Shown here: positions 36,204-44,994 of the stretch, piece by piece
How positions within the stretch are numbered: the stretch's first letter is position 1
Layout: each line of letters begins with the position of its first letter
NCBI RefSeq assembly: GCF_014926405.1
Contig: NZ_JACXXJ020000003.1
Span: 1,223,001-1,287,000 of the forward strand
Length of the DNA: 64,000 nucleotides
Source: Agrobacterium vitis
Lineage (GTDB): Bacteria; Pseudomonadota; Alphaproteobacteria; Rhizobiales; Rhizobiaceae
Reading direction: 5' to 3'
Notes under the pieces: model-generated
What the model was told of the DNA's origin: nothing
Seen by the model: the letters and a program-made list of their open reading frames with translations, nothing else
Database searches by the model: none
Program-made: the position numbers and the translations under genes

Positions 36204-36607
36204 AATCGCCGCTCGTCCATTCTTCACTGACAATGCGAGGGCAATGGCGCCTCTTGGCATTTGTCATATGTCAACTATTTCACGCCTTAGGGAGTAGGCC
36301 ATTCATCTCAACGATGCAAACCCCACTGGTGCACACCTGCCATCACTTTTCAGCGTTTCAAACAAATCCGGTCATACATCCGGCTCGTTTTCTGAAGGCG
36401 GATCAAAGGGATCAAAGGCTTGAAATATTCGCAAACACAATACCTCACCCAGGTTCAACGCAGCGTGACAGCCCCAAGAGGAACAAATGCCGTGAAGTGA
36501 TGTTGATAGCAGCAACGCATAATTGCCGCATAGAAAGCGCAACAAGCAAAAAGTCCAGAACCATCACCCGGACAGGAGTCTCATGAGGCAAGGGAAAACG
36601 TCATGCA
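36204..36607. other. Intergenic region
   Basis: About 400 bp between the divergently placed symporter gene and the DUF4334 gene. It must hold both promoters; I see no gene or repeat. Confidence 0.5.
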
Positions 36608-37201
36608 ATGCGCCGGACCGGAAACTCTAGAAAGCGGGAACACATTGCCGTGACCACACAGGCTTTTGCAGATACGGACTGGCTGACCCAATGGCAACAG
36701 CATGGCACAACGGGCGAAGAAGCAATTGCCAGGTTTCTCCAACTGCCTGCCCTTGAAGTCGATGACATGATCGGCATGTGGGTCGGGCAGGAGTTAGCGA
36801 CAAATCATCCTATAGATGGCCTGATGCCGCCTTTTGGTTGGCACGGAAAGAATTTCGTCTCTGCCGACGAAGGGCATCCGCTTATCATGCGCGACCGTTT
36901 CGGTTTCTATCCGTTAAACCCGTTCTTCATTCCACTGCGGCTTTTGCTGGCATCACCTAGACTGTTCAACAACGTCGTGGGAAGGGTGGCAGTCCGTAAC
37001 CTAGGGCGGTTTTTTGCCTCGGGCCGGCCAAAAGCAAGACTAAGGCCCGTCGCCCTGGGCGGCACTGTCAGTGCAGCGATGATCTATGACGAAAAGCCGA
37101 TCATTGACCATTTTCGCCGTATCGATGACCGCCGCTGTCTCGGACTGATGGAGCATCGTGATTTCGACAGGCCATTCTTCTTTTTGCTGACCCGCGAGTG
37201 A
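36608..37201 (+). CDS. GXWXG and DUF4334 domain protein
   Basis: 197 residues. The N-terminal part has the GXWXG motif (DDMIGMWVGQEL, G-M-W-V-G) and the C-terminal part matches DUF4334 (GGTVSAAMIYDEKPIIDHFRRIDDRRCLGLMEHRDFDRPFFFLLTR). Domain pairs like this are widespread in bacteria; function unknown, perhaps ligand binding. The start is uncertain: ATG 36608 or GTG 36650, neither with a strong ribosome site. Confidence 0.75.
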   Translation: MRRTGNSRKREHIAVTTQAFADTDWLTQWQQHGTTGEEAIARFLQLPALEVDDMIGMWVGQELATNHPIDGLMPPFGWHGKNFVSADEGHPLIMRDRFGFYPLNPFFIPLRLLLASPRLFNNVVGRVAVRNLGRFFASGRPKARLRPVALGGTVSAAMIYDEKPIIDHFRRIDDRRCLGLMEHRDFDRPFFFLLTRE

Positions 37202-37249
37202 CGCACATACCTTTGCGCGCACAAGCCCTCAGTCGGCCCCTCAGTCGGC

Positions 37250-37273
37250 GTTGACAGATGTCAACCTGTCAAC
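37250..37273. promoter_or_regulatory. parS-like palindrome with an extra half site
   Basis: GTTGACAGATGTCAAC differs by one central base from the pair at 24559-24607 and is followed at once by a further half, CTGTCAAC. It lies between two convergent genes. Confidence 0.45.
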
Positions 37274-37300
37274 TTTTGGCCAACCGGTCTTATGCCATGA

Positions 37301-37642
37301 TCAGTTGTCATTATTTCCCGTACCACCGATGGTGCTGGTCGTCGCCATCGAGACAGGGTCACTGGCAGGGAAGGTATCTTCCAGGGCATCGTTGAGATCA
37401 CGGTCCCCCTCATCCCGCCGGGCTTGGTCGGCGTGGCGTGTACCGCCCTCAACGACCTCTTTTGTGCTGATTTCCTCCAGCAAAGACCTGGCTGCCTCAG
37501 GCGCATTTTCGCGTGTCAGAGACCGTCCTTCGCTTTGTTTGAGTTGTACGGAGACCACATCGCCACTGTCGGAAACAAACTCGACATTGTATCCAGACCG
37601 TCCGCCCTTTTCAGGATGCACCAAGGTGCCAATCAATTCCAT
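37301..37642 (-). CDS. Small hypothetical protein with a DALEDTFPASDPVS tail
   Basis: 113 residues. AGGAGAAG lies upstream of ATG 37642. The N-terminal half is strand-rich (MELIGTLVHPEKGGRSGYNVEFVSDSGDVVSVQL); the C-terminal half is acidic and ends with DLNDALEDTFPASDPVSMA, a short motif seen in many small rhizobial proteins of unknown function. No signal peptide. Confidence 0.7.
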   Translation of the reverse strand: MELIGTLVHPEKGGRSGYNVEFVSDSGDVVSVQLKQSEGRSLTRENAPEAARSLLEEISTKEVVEGGTRHADQARRDEGDRDLNDALEDTFPASDPVSMATTSTIGGTGNNDN

Positions 37643-37887
37643 TGTCTTCTCCTTTGTCCCACTGTCTTCTCTTCGTGTGTGACGCTCGGGTCGAAAACAG
37701 ATGGGCGAGGGTTATTGTTCCTGAAAAAGCGATAATTCCTTGTCTGCCAAGGGCGTTGATGGACCGCATCTCTACGCCCTTCTGCCTATCCGTGAAGTCA
37801 GCGATGAAAATTTCACTAAATGACCGCCGTTCGCGGAACAGAAACGGCCGATTTCACGTTAGAGGGGTGGTCAATGGGAGATAAACG
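37643..37887. promoter_or_regulatory. Divergent promoter region
   Basis: 245 bp between the divergent small hypothetical and DUF2934 genes. A ribosome site GGGAG lies before ATG 37888. No other element recognised. Confidence 0.4.
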
Positions 37888-38205
37888 ATGAAGCCGTCCG
37901 ACAAAGAGTGGATCGAAAAGCGAGCCTATAGCCTTTGGGAAGAAGAGGGCAAGCCACACGGGAAGGACGATGCCCATTGGCAACAGGCCCATCGTGAATT
38001 TTACGAACTTTCGCAATCTGCGCAAAAGGCCAAGGCAGGCGCGCTCAAGCGCGCGAGCCAGGCCGCCAAAACGCAAACTTCTAAGGCTCCAACGACCAAG
38101 GCTCAGGCCGCCAAGACCAGACAAAGCCCAGAAGCTGAGATCGCCGATGCGCACCAAGATCCAAAGCCTGCCGCAGCGACGAAACGCAAGCGAAAGATAA
38201 TCTGA
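37888..38205 (+). CDS. DUF2934 domain protein
   Basis: 105 residues. The N-terminal 50 match DUF2934 (EWIEKRAYSLWEEEGKPHGKDDAHWQQAHREF); the rest is a low-complexity Ala/Lys/Thr tail ending in TKRKRKII, which looks like a basic nucleic-acid-binding or linker tail. The stop overlaps the glgA-type ATG by one base (TGATG), suggesting coupled translation. DUF2934 genes often lie beside glycogen genes in rhizobia. Confidence 0.8.
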   Translation: MKPSDKEWIEKRAYSLWEEEGKPHGKDDAHWQQAHREFYELSQSAQKAKAGALKRASQAAKTQTSKAPTTKAQAAKTRQSPEAEIADAHQDPKPAAATKRKRKII

Positions 38206-39782
38206 TGGCACCTGTTTTTTCAGACCGGCAGGACATGGCGACCGCTGCGGCTGGAATCCGCTGCCTTCCGCAACGCATGCAGAAAGGCAATGTCATCGAT
38301 CAGAGTCTGCGATCGCTCTCCGTCACTTCGGAAATTTTTCCACTCGTTAAAACTGGCGGTCTCGGCGATGTCACGGGCGCTCTGCCAAAGGCGCTCGCCA
38401 ATTTTGGTGTAGCCACCCGGACACTGATTCCAGGCTATAGCAATGTCCGCAGATTGATCCGGGACCAACCGCCGCTGTTGGTTTTCGAAGACCTTCTTGG
38501 CGAATCCGCCGCGCTCTATGCCGCAAGCATTCATGGTCTCGACCTTTTCATACTCGATGCGCCGCAATTGTTCGACCGTCCGGGTGGCCCTTATGTGGAC
38601 GAGAACGGCCTTGACCATGCCGACAATTGGAAGCGATTTGCGGTCCTGTCTCTGGCCGCCGCCGAAATTGCCGCTGGCAGCCTGCCGGGCTGGGTTCCCG
38701 ATGTCGTTCACACTCATGACTGGCAAACTGCTCTGACCTCCGTCTATTTGCGGCACATGGATTGCACAACGCCTGTGGTCTTGACCATTCACAATCTGGC
38801 CTTCCAGGGCCAGTTCAATGCTGCCCTGCTGCCCTCCATCGGACTGCCGCCAAGCGTGATGTCGACGGACTGCATGGAGTATTATGGGGATATCAGCTAC
38901 CTGAAGGGTGGTCTGATGACGTCGAGCATGATCACCGCCGTCAGCCCGACTTATGCCCGCGAAATCCTTTCGCCACGCTTTGGCATGGGCCTTGAGGGCG
39001 TTCTCAGGCAGCGCAAGGACAAGCTGCGCGGCATCGTCAATGGCATCGATCCGGAAATCTGGAACCCGGCCACCGATCCGCATCTGTTCTCCCGTTTTGA
39101 TCAGAAAACCATCGGCCTCAAACGGTTGAACAAGGTGGATTTGCAAAACCAGTTCGGCCTGGACAATGATGATGGTCCACTGTTTGCCGCCATTACCCGT
39201 ATTACATGGCAAAAAGGGATGGATATGCTGGCAGAAGCCGCCAGCGAGATCATCGACGGCGGCGGTAAGCTGATCGTGCTCGGGCAGGGGGATCGCGGGC
39301 TGGAACAGGCGCTGATCGAGACCGCACAGCGTTTTCCTGGCCGCATGGCCGTCAAGATCGGCTATGACGAGGAAACCGCGCATCGCATTCACGGTGGTGC
39401 CGATTCCATCATTCAGCCATCGCGTTTCGAGCCCTGCGGCCTGACGCAGCTTTATGCCCTGCGCTATGGCTGCGTGCCGGTGGTATCACGCACTGGCGGG
39501 CTGGCGGAAACCATTATCGATGCCAATGACGCGGCAATGTCTGCGAAGGCGGCAACTGGTTTTCAGTTCGACCAGATCACCACCGAAGGCCTGCGTCATG
39601 CGCTTCGCCGGGCGCTAGATGCCTATGCAGTACCCCGCCATTGGCGGCGGTTGCAGCTTCAAGCCATGCGGGCGCATTACAGCTGGGAGCGAAGCGCCGA
39701 ACAATATGCTGCCCTTTACAATGCCGTCACCCATCGCCGTACCCCAGCGCGGACCAAGCCGGCTCGGAGCCTGCATTCATGA
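38205..39782 (+). CDS. glgA: Glycogen synthase (ADP-glucose)
   Basis: 525 residues from ATG 38205 or about 501 from ATG 38277; the latter fits the usual N-terminus, the former is coupled to the DUF2934 stop. GT5 family: ADP-glucose-binding KTGGL (49-53), VVHTHDWQTALTSVY, VLTIHNLAFQG, GIVNGIDPEIWNP and the C-terminal PSRFEPCGLTQLYALRYGCVPVVSRTGGLAETI. It adds glucose from ADP-glucose to glycogen. No glgB, glgC or glgX is nearby, so it is probably a plasmid-borne second copy. Confidence 0.93.
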   Translation: MAPVFSDRQDMATAAAGIRCLPQRMQKGNVIDQSLRSLSVTSEIFPLVKTGGLGDVTGALPKALANFGVATRTLIPGYSNVRRLIRDQPPLLVFEDLLGESAALYAASIHGLDLFILDAPQLFDRPGGPYVDENGLDHADNWKRFAVLSLAAAEIAAGSLPGWVPDVVHTHDWQTALTSVYLRHMDCTTPVVLTIHNLAFQGQFNAALLPSIGLPPSVMSTDCMEYYGDISYLKGGLMTSSMITAVSPTYAREILSPRFGMGLEGVLRQRKDKLRGIVNGIDPEIWNPATDPHLFSRFDQKTIGLKRLNKVDLQNQFGLDNDDGPLFAAITRITWQKGMDMLAEAASEIIDGGGKLIVLGQGDRGLEQALIETAQRFPGRMAVKIGYDEETAHRIHGGADSIIQPSRFEPCGLTQLYALRYGCVPVVSRTGGLAETIIDANDAAMSAKAATGFQFDQITTEGLRHALRRALDAYAVPRHWRRLQLQAMRAHYSWERSAEQYAALYNAVTHRRTPARTKPARSLHS

Positions 39783-40057
39783 CGGACGCAACGCCGGAAA
39801 CCATGCGGGGGCGTATCAACGCCCACCGCGAATTGTTGATTTCACTGCTGACAGCAAGCCTGCAAGGACCGGAAGCATTGAAAGGTCTGATCAGCAATCT
39901 GGAGCAGGAAAGCCTGCTTAGCGACGGCCAGGAAGATCCCGGTGCGGTTCCAAACCAGGCGCTTTCCGAAGTTGCTGCCAAGGCGCGCGAAACCAGCGAT
40001 ATTCTTCAGGCAGCCAAGGCCCGCGCGGCAGACACAAGCACAGAACCGCTCTCCTGA
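39779..40057 (+). CDS. Small hypothetical protein coupled to glgA
   Basis: 92 residues starting MTDATPETMRGRINAHRELLISLL. Its ATG overlaps the glgA stop by 4 bp (ATGA), which sets the start and implies co-translation. The sequence is helical and hydrophilic (LEQESLLSDGQED, AKARETSDILQAAKARAAD) with no known domain. It could be a glycogen-associated protein; that is a guess from position. Confidence 0.6.
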   Translation: MTDATPETMRGRINAHRELLISLLTASLQGPEALKGLISNLEQESLLSDGQEDPGAVPNQALSEVAAKARETSDILQAAKARAADTSTEPLS

Positions 40058-40126
40058 AGCAGCAGAGCAGGCTTTCCGGATGACTAACTTTCCATCACAA
40101 AATCCAATTGCCTGGTAAAACAGCGG

Positions 40127-40159
40127 ATAAAAGCTTGCCGCTGAGCGCCAAGCTTTTAT
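40127..40159 (+). terminator. Hairpin after the glgA group
   Basis: Perfect 11-bp stem ATAAAAGCTTG/CAAGCTTTTAT with an 11-base loop, 70 bp past the small gene's stop. Confidence 0.6.
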
Positions 40160-40192
40160 GGTTGGCGGGTGTTTATTGTCAAAGGTGCCCCC

Positions 40193-41629
40193 ATGACCGT
40201 TTCCCCCAATTCATCCGCCGCACTTTGGTCGATCATCGATACCAAGACGCCTGACTTTATCGCCTTGAGCGACCGGATCTGGGGCATGCCGGAAACCTGC
40301 TACATGGAAGAATCCTCCGTCGCCGAGCATGTCGCCATGCTGAAGGCCGAAGGATTTAGTGTCAGCGAACAATTGGCCGGAATCCCAACAGCCGTGATGG
40401 GCGAAGCAGGGGAGGGCGGCCCCATCATTGCGTTTCTAGGCGAATATGATGCCCTGTCCGGGCTCAGCCAGGAAGCAGGCGTGGCTGAACATAAGCCGAT
40501 TGCCGCAGGCGGTAACGGCCATGGCTGCGGCCACAACCTTCTCGGCTCCGCGGCTCTCCTGGCCGCCGCTGCCCTGAAAGACTGGTTGAAAGAAAAGGGC
40601 TTGCCCGGACGCGTGCGCTATTATGGTTGCCCGGCGGAAGAGGGCGGAGCCGCCAAGGCTTTCATGGTCCGGGCAGGGGCCTTCGAAGGGGTGGATATTG
40701 CCATCAGTTGGCATCCAAACTCCTTCGCCGGCGTGCAGCGCACCACCTCGCTTGCCAATTCCCGTGTCGATTTCACCTTCCGGGGGAGGGCGGCCCATGC
40801 CGGATCAAATCCCGATCTGGGTCGTAGCGCTCTCGATGCGGTGGAACTGATGAGCGTTGGCGTCAATTATATGCGCGAACACATGCCATCCGATTGCCGC
40901 GTACACGCCGCCATTCTCGATGCGGGCGGCATTTCACCCAATGTTGTCCAGGCCTATGCCAAGGTTCGTTATCTGATCCGCGCCCCTGAGCTACAAGGCA
41001 TGAAGACCCTCGTGGAACGGGTGAAGAAAATTGGCGAGGGTGCGGCATTGATGACCGAGACCCGGCTGGAAACACAGGTGATCAGCGCCGTTTCCAACGT
41101 GCTGACCAATGGCCCACTGATGGCCGCCATGCAGGAGGCCTGGGAGGAACTCGGCCCACCAGCTTTTGATGCGGCGGACCGAGCTTTTGCCGAAACGATC
41201 CGCGCCGTGTTGACGCCGGAGGAAAAATCGGCGCCCTGGCGTTTTGAAGGCCTGCCGGAGCGCGATATCCCGCTTGCCGATTTCATCTTACCCGCCCATG
41301 ACCGCACGCCGCTGCTGACCGGGTCAACCGATGTCGGCGATGTCAGCTGGGTGGTGCCGACCGTGCAGGCCGATGGGCCGACCTGCGCCATCGGCACACC
41401 TTTCCACACCTGGCAATTGGTGACGCAGGGGAAAAGCCCTCTGGCGCACAAGGGCATGGTGGCTGCGGCAAAGGTCATGGCCGCCACAGGCCGCGCCGCC
41501 TTCGAAAGCGAGCAGTTACGCGAAGCAGCCCTTGCCGATCTGGTCGCCCGTCGTAAGGGCCAACCCTATCAAAGTCCCTTGCCCGCCGACGCAGAACCGC
41601 CAATTGTGGAAATGGGTGGCCGTAAGTAA
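40193..41629 (+). CDS. M20 family amidohydrolase (AbgB/aminoacylase-like)
   Basis: 478 residues of the M20D metallopeptidase group. Metal-site motifs: FLGEYDALSGLSQEAG, GGNGHGCGHNLLG, CPAEEGGAAKAFMVRAGAFEGVDIAISWHP and, in the C-terminal half, STDVGDVSWVVPTVQADG. AbgB-type enzymes cleave p-aminobenzoyl-glutamate; related enzymes remove acyl groups from amino-acid conjugates, including plant auxin conjugates. ATG 40193 follows AAAGGTG. It stands alone, closed by a hairpin at 41688. Confidence 0.88.
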   Translation: MTVSPNSSAALWSIIDTKTPDFIALSDRIWGMPETCYMEESSVAEHVAMLKAEGFSVSEQLAGIPTAVMGEAGEGGPIIAFLGEYDALSGLSQEAGVAEHKPIAAGGNGHGCGHNLLGSAALLAAAALKDWLKEKGLPGRVRYYGCPAEEGGAAKAFMVRAGAFEGVDIAISWHPNSFAGVQRTTSLANSRVDFTFRGRAAHAGSNPDLGRSALDAVELMSVGVNYMREHMPSDCRVHAAILDAGGISPNVVQAYAKVRYLIRAPELQGMKTLVERVKKIGEGAALMTETRLETQVISAVSNVLTNGPLMAAMQEAWEELGPPAFDAADRAFAETIRAVLTPEEKSAPWRFEGLPERDIPLADFILPAHDRTPLLTGSTDVGDVSWVVPTVQADGPTCAIGTPFHTWQLVTQGKSPLAHKGMVAAAKVMAATGRAAFESEQLREAALADLVARRKGQPYQSPLPADAEPPIVEMGGRK

Positions 41630-41687
41630 GAGGCCGTATCCAGGGTCACTTTCAACGGTCTGCCTCCTTAACACGTAAAGCTTGTCC

Positions 41688-41727
41688 GGATTTGTTCGGC
41701 TTGGCACCAAGCCAACCGAACAAATCC
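41688..41727 (+). terminator. Hairpin after the amidohydrolase gene
   Basis: Long stem with arms GGATTTGTTCGG...CTTGG and CCAAGCC..CCGAACAAATCC, a 4-base bulge and a short loop, soon followed by CTTT. Confidence 0.65.
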
Positions 41728-41739
41728 ACGCTCTTTAGC

Positions 41740-41766
41740 TTGACCCATTTTATGTAACGTTATAAC
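41740..41766 (+). promoter_or_regulatory. Possible promoter of the cobalamin operon
   Basis: TTGACC and TATAAC separated by 15 bases, about 70 bp before the riboswitch. The spacer is two bases shorter than ideal. Confidence 0.35.
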
Positions 41767-41838
41767 AAAACCATCCTATCGATATAGTTTGAAAACGGAC
41801 TTGTGCGGAACCGCAACCCATGTCAGTGATAGATCCAA

Positions 41839-42024
41839 ATGGTGCTGTGGCCTTGCAAAGAAGGCTGCGGCTGAAAAGGGAATACGGTGAGGCTTACCCA
41901 ACAGGGACCGAAACCGTGGCTGCCCCCGCAACTGTGAGCGGCGAGTGGGCCTGCACGATGCCACTGGCGATAAGCCGGGAAGGCGCAGGCCAACAGCGAC
42001 CCGCAAGCCAGGAGACCTGCCATT
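41839..42024 (+). ncRNA. Cobalamin riboswitch
   Basis: All core blocks of the B12 aptamer are present in order: ATGGTGC, AAAAGGGAA, GGTGAGGC, the strictly conserved CCCCCGCAACTGTGAGCGG (41933-41951), GCCACTGG, CCGGGAAGGC, and GCCAGGAGACCTGCCAT at the end. It lies 150 bp before the start of a FecCD-type importer operon. In this class adenosylcobalamin binding represses the downstream genes. The aptamer also hides a meaningless open frame in phase with the ATPase gene. Confidence 0.95.
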
Positions 42025-42173
42025 TAGATGTTCAACCGCAACGGACGGGGTGTTCCGATGGCAGCGATAAGACTTCAGGTCCGCCGAGAGGCGTGGCCAT
42101 CCGTTCCTTGTTCAGACGATCCGGCCCGAGGCGCGGCACGCCTGATGTCCGGTCAACCGATGCAGGCTCCTGC

Positions 42174-42971
42174 ATGAGCTGTGACGGTCATGGTGCCTCG
42201 CTTGAGGTGAGGGGGCTCAGCTATGGGCCAACTGGCGCGCGATCGCTGATAAAAAATATCGATTTTACGCTTACCGCTGGTGAGCGCCTGGCCATTCTCG
42301 GCCCGAATGGGGCGGGTAAGACAACTCTGCTGCGCTGCCTTTATCGTGCCGTGCGCCCGGGTGAGGGCAGGGTGCTACTGGACGGGCAGGATGTGTGGAC
42401 AATCGATCCGCGGACGGTCGCCCGCCGGATCGCCGTCGTAGTCCAGGAAATGCCAGCAGATTTCCCTTTTACCGTCGAAGATATCGTCATGATGGGCCGA
42501 ATTCCCTGGCAAAAACGCGCCTGGAAAAGGTCGCAAAGCACCGGAGACGACAAAGCCAGAGCGCTGCATGCCATGGATCACCTCCATGTCACCGATCTGG
42601 CGCGACGTGATTTTGCAACTTTGTCAGGCGGCGAAAAGCAACGCGTTCTCGTCGCCAGGGCGCTGGCGCAAGACCCGCAATTGCTCATTCTGGATGAGCC
42701 ATCCAACCATCTCGATATTCGCAACCAGTTGGAAATTCTCGATCTGCTGCGCGGTCTCGGCATTACCATCGTCACCACGCTGCATGACATCAATCTTGCC
42801 GCAGGCTTTGCCACAAGAGCAATCATTCTGAAGGATGGACAGATGATTGCCGAGGGCTGTCCGCGCGATGTCCTGACCGCAGACCATCTGTCCGCAGCCT
42901 TCACCGTTCAAACCCATGTCCACAGCCCGGATGGCGGCGCAACCCGCAATTTTTCCTTCGCGCTCAGTGCC
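42174..42971 (+). CDS. Corrinoid/siderophore-type ABC transporter ATP-binding protein
   Basis: About 265 residues from ATG 42174. Walker A GPNGAGKTTLLRC, signature LSGGEKQRVLVARA, Walker B LLILDEPSNHLD, switch histidine in LHDINLA: the FecE/BtuD/HmuV class. The frame is open far upstream, but that DNA is the riboswitch, so the real start is near 42174. The ATG sits in a hairpin ATGCAGG-CT-CCTGCAT, with no obvious ribosome site outside it. With the next two genes it forms an importer, most likely for cobalamin or a precursor given the riboswitch. Confidence 0.85.
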
Positions 42972-42996
42972 TGATCCGCAACCCATTGGACCATAC

Positions 42997-43956
42997 ATGA
43001 AAAACGCTCTTCTCATTTTCACACTCTCAAGCTTTTTTGCCGCAGTCAGCCTCACCGCAGCCACAGCGGAACCAGTTACCGTCAAGAGCTGTAACCGTGA
43101 GGTTACCTTTGATACAGCCCCGCAACGCGCCGTCTCCAATGACGTTAACCTGACCGAAATGATGCTGGCGCTGAAATTACAGGACCATATGGTCGGCTAT
43201 ACCGGGGTCTCCGGCTGGAAGACACTGGATAAGAAACTGCGCGAGGGTGTCAGCCAACTGCCAGAACTATCGCCGAAATATCCGAGCAAGGAAGTCCTGC
43301 TCAATGCCAATGCGGATTTCTATTTCGCCGGCTGGAACTATGGCATGAAGGTCGGCGGCGAGGTGACACCGGACACCCTCAGCCCATTGGGCATCAAGGT
43401 CTATGAACTGACGGAAAGCTGCATTCACATCATGGCCAAGGCCAAGCCAACGATGGACGATATGTTCATCGACCTCATCAACTTGGGCCGGATATTCCGG
43501 GTCGAAGACAGGGCAGAGGCATTGGTTTCAGGCTATCGCCAGCAATTGGCAAAAATCCAGGCCAAAATCAGTCCAACAGACAAGCCTGCAACCGTTTTTG
43601 TCTATGATTCCGGTGAACAAAAGCCGTTCACATCCGGTCGCTTCGGCATTCCGACCGCAATGATCGAGGCGGCTGGCGGCGTCAATATCATGGATGACGT
43701 GCAGAAAAGCTGGACGGAAGTGTCCTGGGAACCGGTGATCGAGCGGAATCCGCAGGTGATCATCATCGTCAACTATGGCGAAGTGACCGCGCAGCAGAAG
43801 ATCGATTACATGAAGCATAACCCGGCCTTCCAGAATATCGACGCCGTGAAAAATGATCGTTTCGTTGTGCTTGACTATGTCGAGGCAACGCCGGGACCGC
43901 GTAATATCGATGCCATCGCCCGGCTGGCCCAAGCCTTTCATCCGCAAAGTCTGTAA
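42997..43956 (+). CDS. Corrinoid/siderophore-type substrate-binding protein (BtuF-like)
   Basis: 319 residues with a signal peptide (MKNALLIFTLSSFFAAVSLTAATAEP), periplasmic. Class III binding-protein pattern: CNREVTFDTAPQRAVSNDVNLTEMMLALKLQDHMVGYTG, long central helix (RAEALVSGYRQQLAKIQAKI), then AAGGVNIMDDV and RNPQVIIIVNYG. ATG 42997 is inside the preferred reading; an earlier in-frame start would overlap the ATPase gene. B12 or a similar complex is the likely ligand by riboswitch control. Confidence 0.87.
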   Translation: MKNALLIFTLSSFFAAVSLTAATAEPVTVKSCNREVTFDTAPQRAVSNDVNLTEMMLALKLQDHMVGYTGVSGWKTLDKKLREGVSQLPELSPKYPSKEVLLNANADFYFAGWNYGMKVGGEVTPDTLSPLGIKVYELTESCIHIMAKAKPTMDDMFIDLINLGRIFRVEDRAEALVSGYRQQLAKIQAKISPTDKPATVFVYDSGEQKPFTSGRFGIPTAMIEAAGGVNIMDDVQKSWTEVSWEPVIERNPQVIIIVNYGEVTAQQKIDYMKHNPAFQNIDAVKNDRFVVLDYVEATPGPRNIDAIARLAQAFHPQSL

Positions 43957-43959
43957 GTC

Positions 43960-44985
43960 TTGACTTTCATTAAACGCTTATGCGTGCCGATCCTGCTGGT
44001 TCTGACGATCCTTATCGTCGTCAGTGCCGGTATTTCGCTGGGTGCGGCTCCCATTCCTGTTGCCACCGTCTGGAAGATTATTGCCAATCACTTGGTCCCG
44101 GGCAGTTTTACGGTGGATTGGCCAACGGGACGGGTCAGTATCGTTTGGGATGTTCGATTTCCCCGCGTGCTGCTCGGTGGACTTGTCGGGGCTGGGCTGG
44201 CGCTAACCGGGGCGGTGCTACAACCAGCGACCCGCAATCCACTCGCCGATCCGCATCTGCTCGGCGTCTCCTCCGGCGCTGCCTTTGGTGCAATCCTCGC
44301 TTTGCTGCATACCGGCATGGTCTTCGGACTGCTGACCGTACCGCTTTTCGCATTTGGCGGGGCGCTGCTCGCCACCGCCACGGTGGGACTGGTGGCGGGA
44401 TTGACCCGCAGCCTTCAGGCCGACCGGCTGGTACTGTCGGGCGTGATTGTCGGATTTTTCTTTACCGGGCTCGGCAATCTGCTGGTCTTTCTCGGAGATC
44501 CCCGCGCCACCCAAACCGTAACCTTCTGGATGCTCGGTGGGCTCGGCCTTGCCCAATGGCAGCACCTGATTTACCCAGCCGCTGTGCTCGCCGCCGGGCT
44601 TTGCTATCTGCTGCCCAATGCCCGTTTGCTGAATGCCTTGGCGATGGGCGATGAGACGGCGGCAACCCTGGGCGTGCCTGTCGTCCGGTTTCGCATGATG
44701 TTATTTGTGATCTCTGCACTCATCACCGGGACAATGGTCGCATTTTCAGGTGCCATCGGCTTTGTCGGCCTGATGGTTCCCCATATGGTGCGCGCACTGG
44801 CGGGATCAGACAATGTCCGTGTCCTGCCGCTCTCGGCGCTGACGGGCGCATTGGTGCTGATCCTCGCCGATCTCGTGGCAAGACTGGCCGTTGCACCGGA
44901 GGACATGCCGATTGGCATCGTCACAGGTCTTGCCGGATGCCTTGCCTTTCTCTGGATCATGCGCAAGGCCCGACCCGGCGCATAG
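43960..44985 (+). CDS. FecCD/BtuC-type ABC transporter permease
   Basis: About 341 residues from TTG 43960, 3 bp after the binding-protein stop; GTG 43984 is an alternative. Ten or so hydrophobic helices with the family signatures RFPRVLLGGLVGAGLALTGAVLQPATRNPLADPHLLGVSSGA and GFVGLMVPHMVRALAGSDN. Inner-membrane half of the riboswitch-controlled importer. Its stop lies 9 bp from the convergent mmuM-type gene. Confidence 0.88.
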   Translation: MTFIKRLCVPILLVLTILIVVSAGISLGAAPIPVATVWKIIANHLVPGSFTVDWPTGRVSIVWDVRFPRVLLGGLVGAGLALTGAVLQPATRNPLADPHLLGVSSGAAFGAILALLHTGMVFGLLTVPLFAFGGALLATATVGLVAGLTRSLQADRLVLSGVIVGFFFTGLGNLLVFLGDPRATQTVTFWMLGGLGLAQWQHLIYPAAVLAAGLCYLLPNARLLNALAMGDETAATLGVPVVRFRMMLFVISALITGTMVAFSGAIGFVGLMVPHMVRALAGSDNVRVLPLSALTGALVLILADLVARLAVAPEDMPIGIVTGLAGCLAFLWIMRKARPGA

Positions 44986-44994
44986 ACGGCGAGA

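Noticed and set aside
41820..42173. In-frame N-terminal extension of the ATPase gene
   Set aside because: This DNA is the cobalamin riboswitch and leader; the family N-terminus begins close to 42174.
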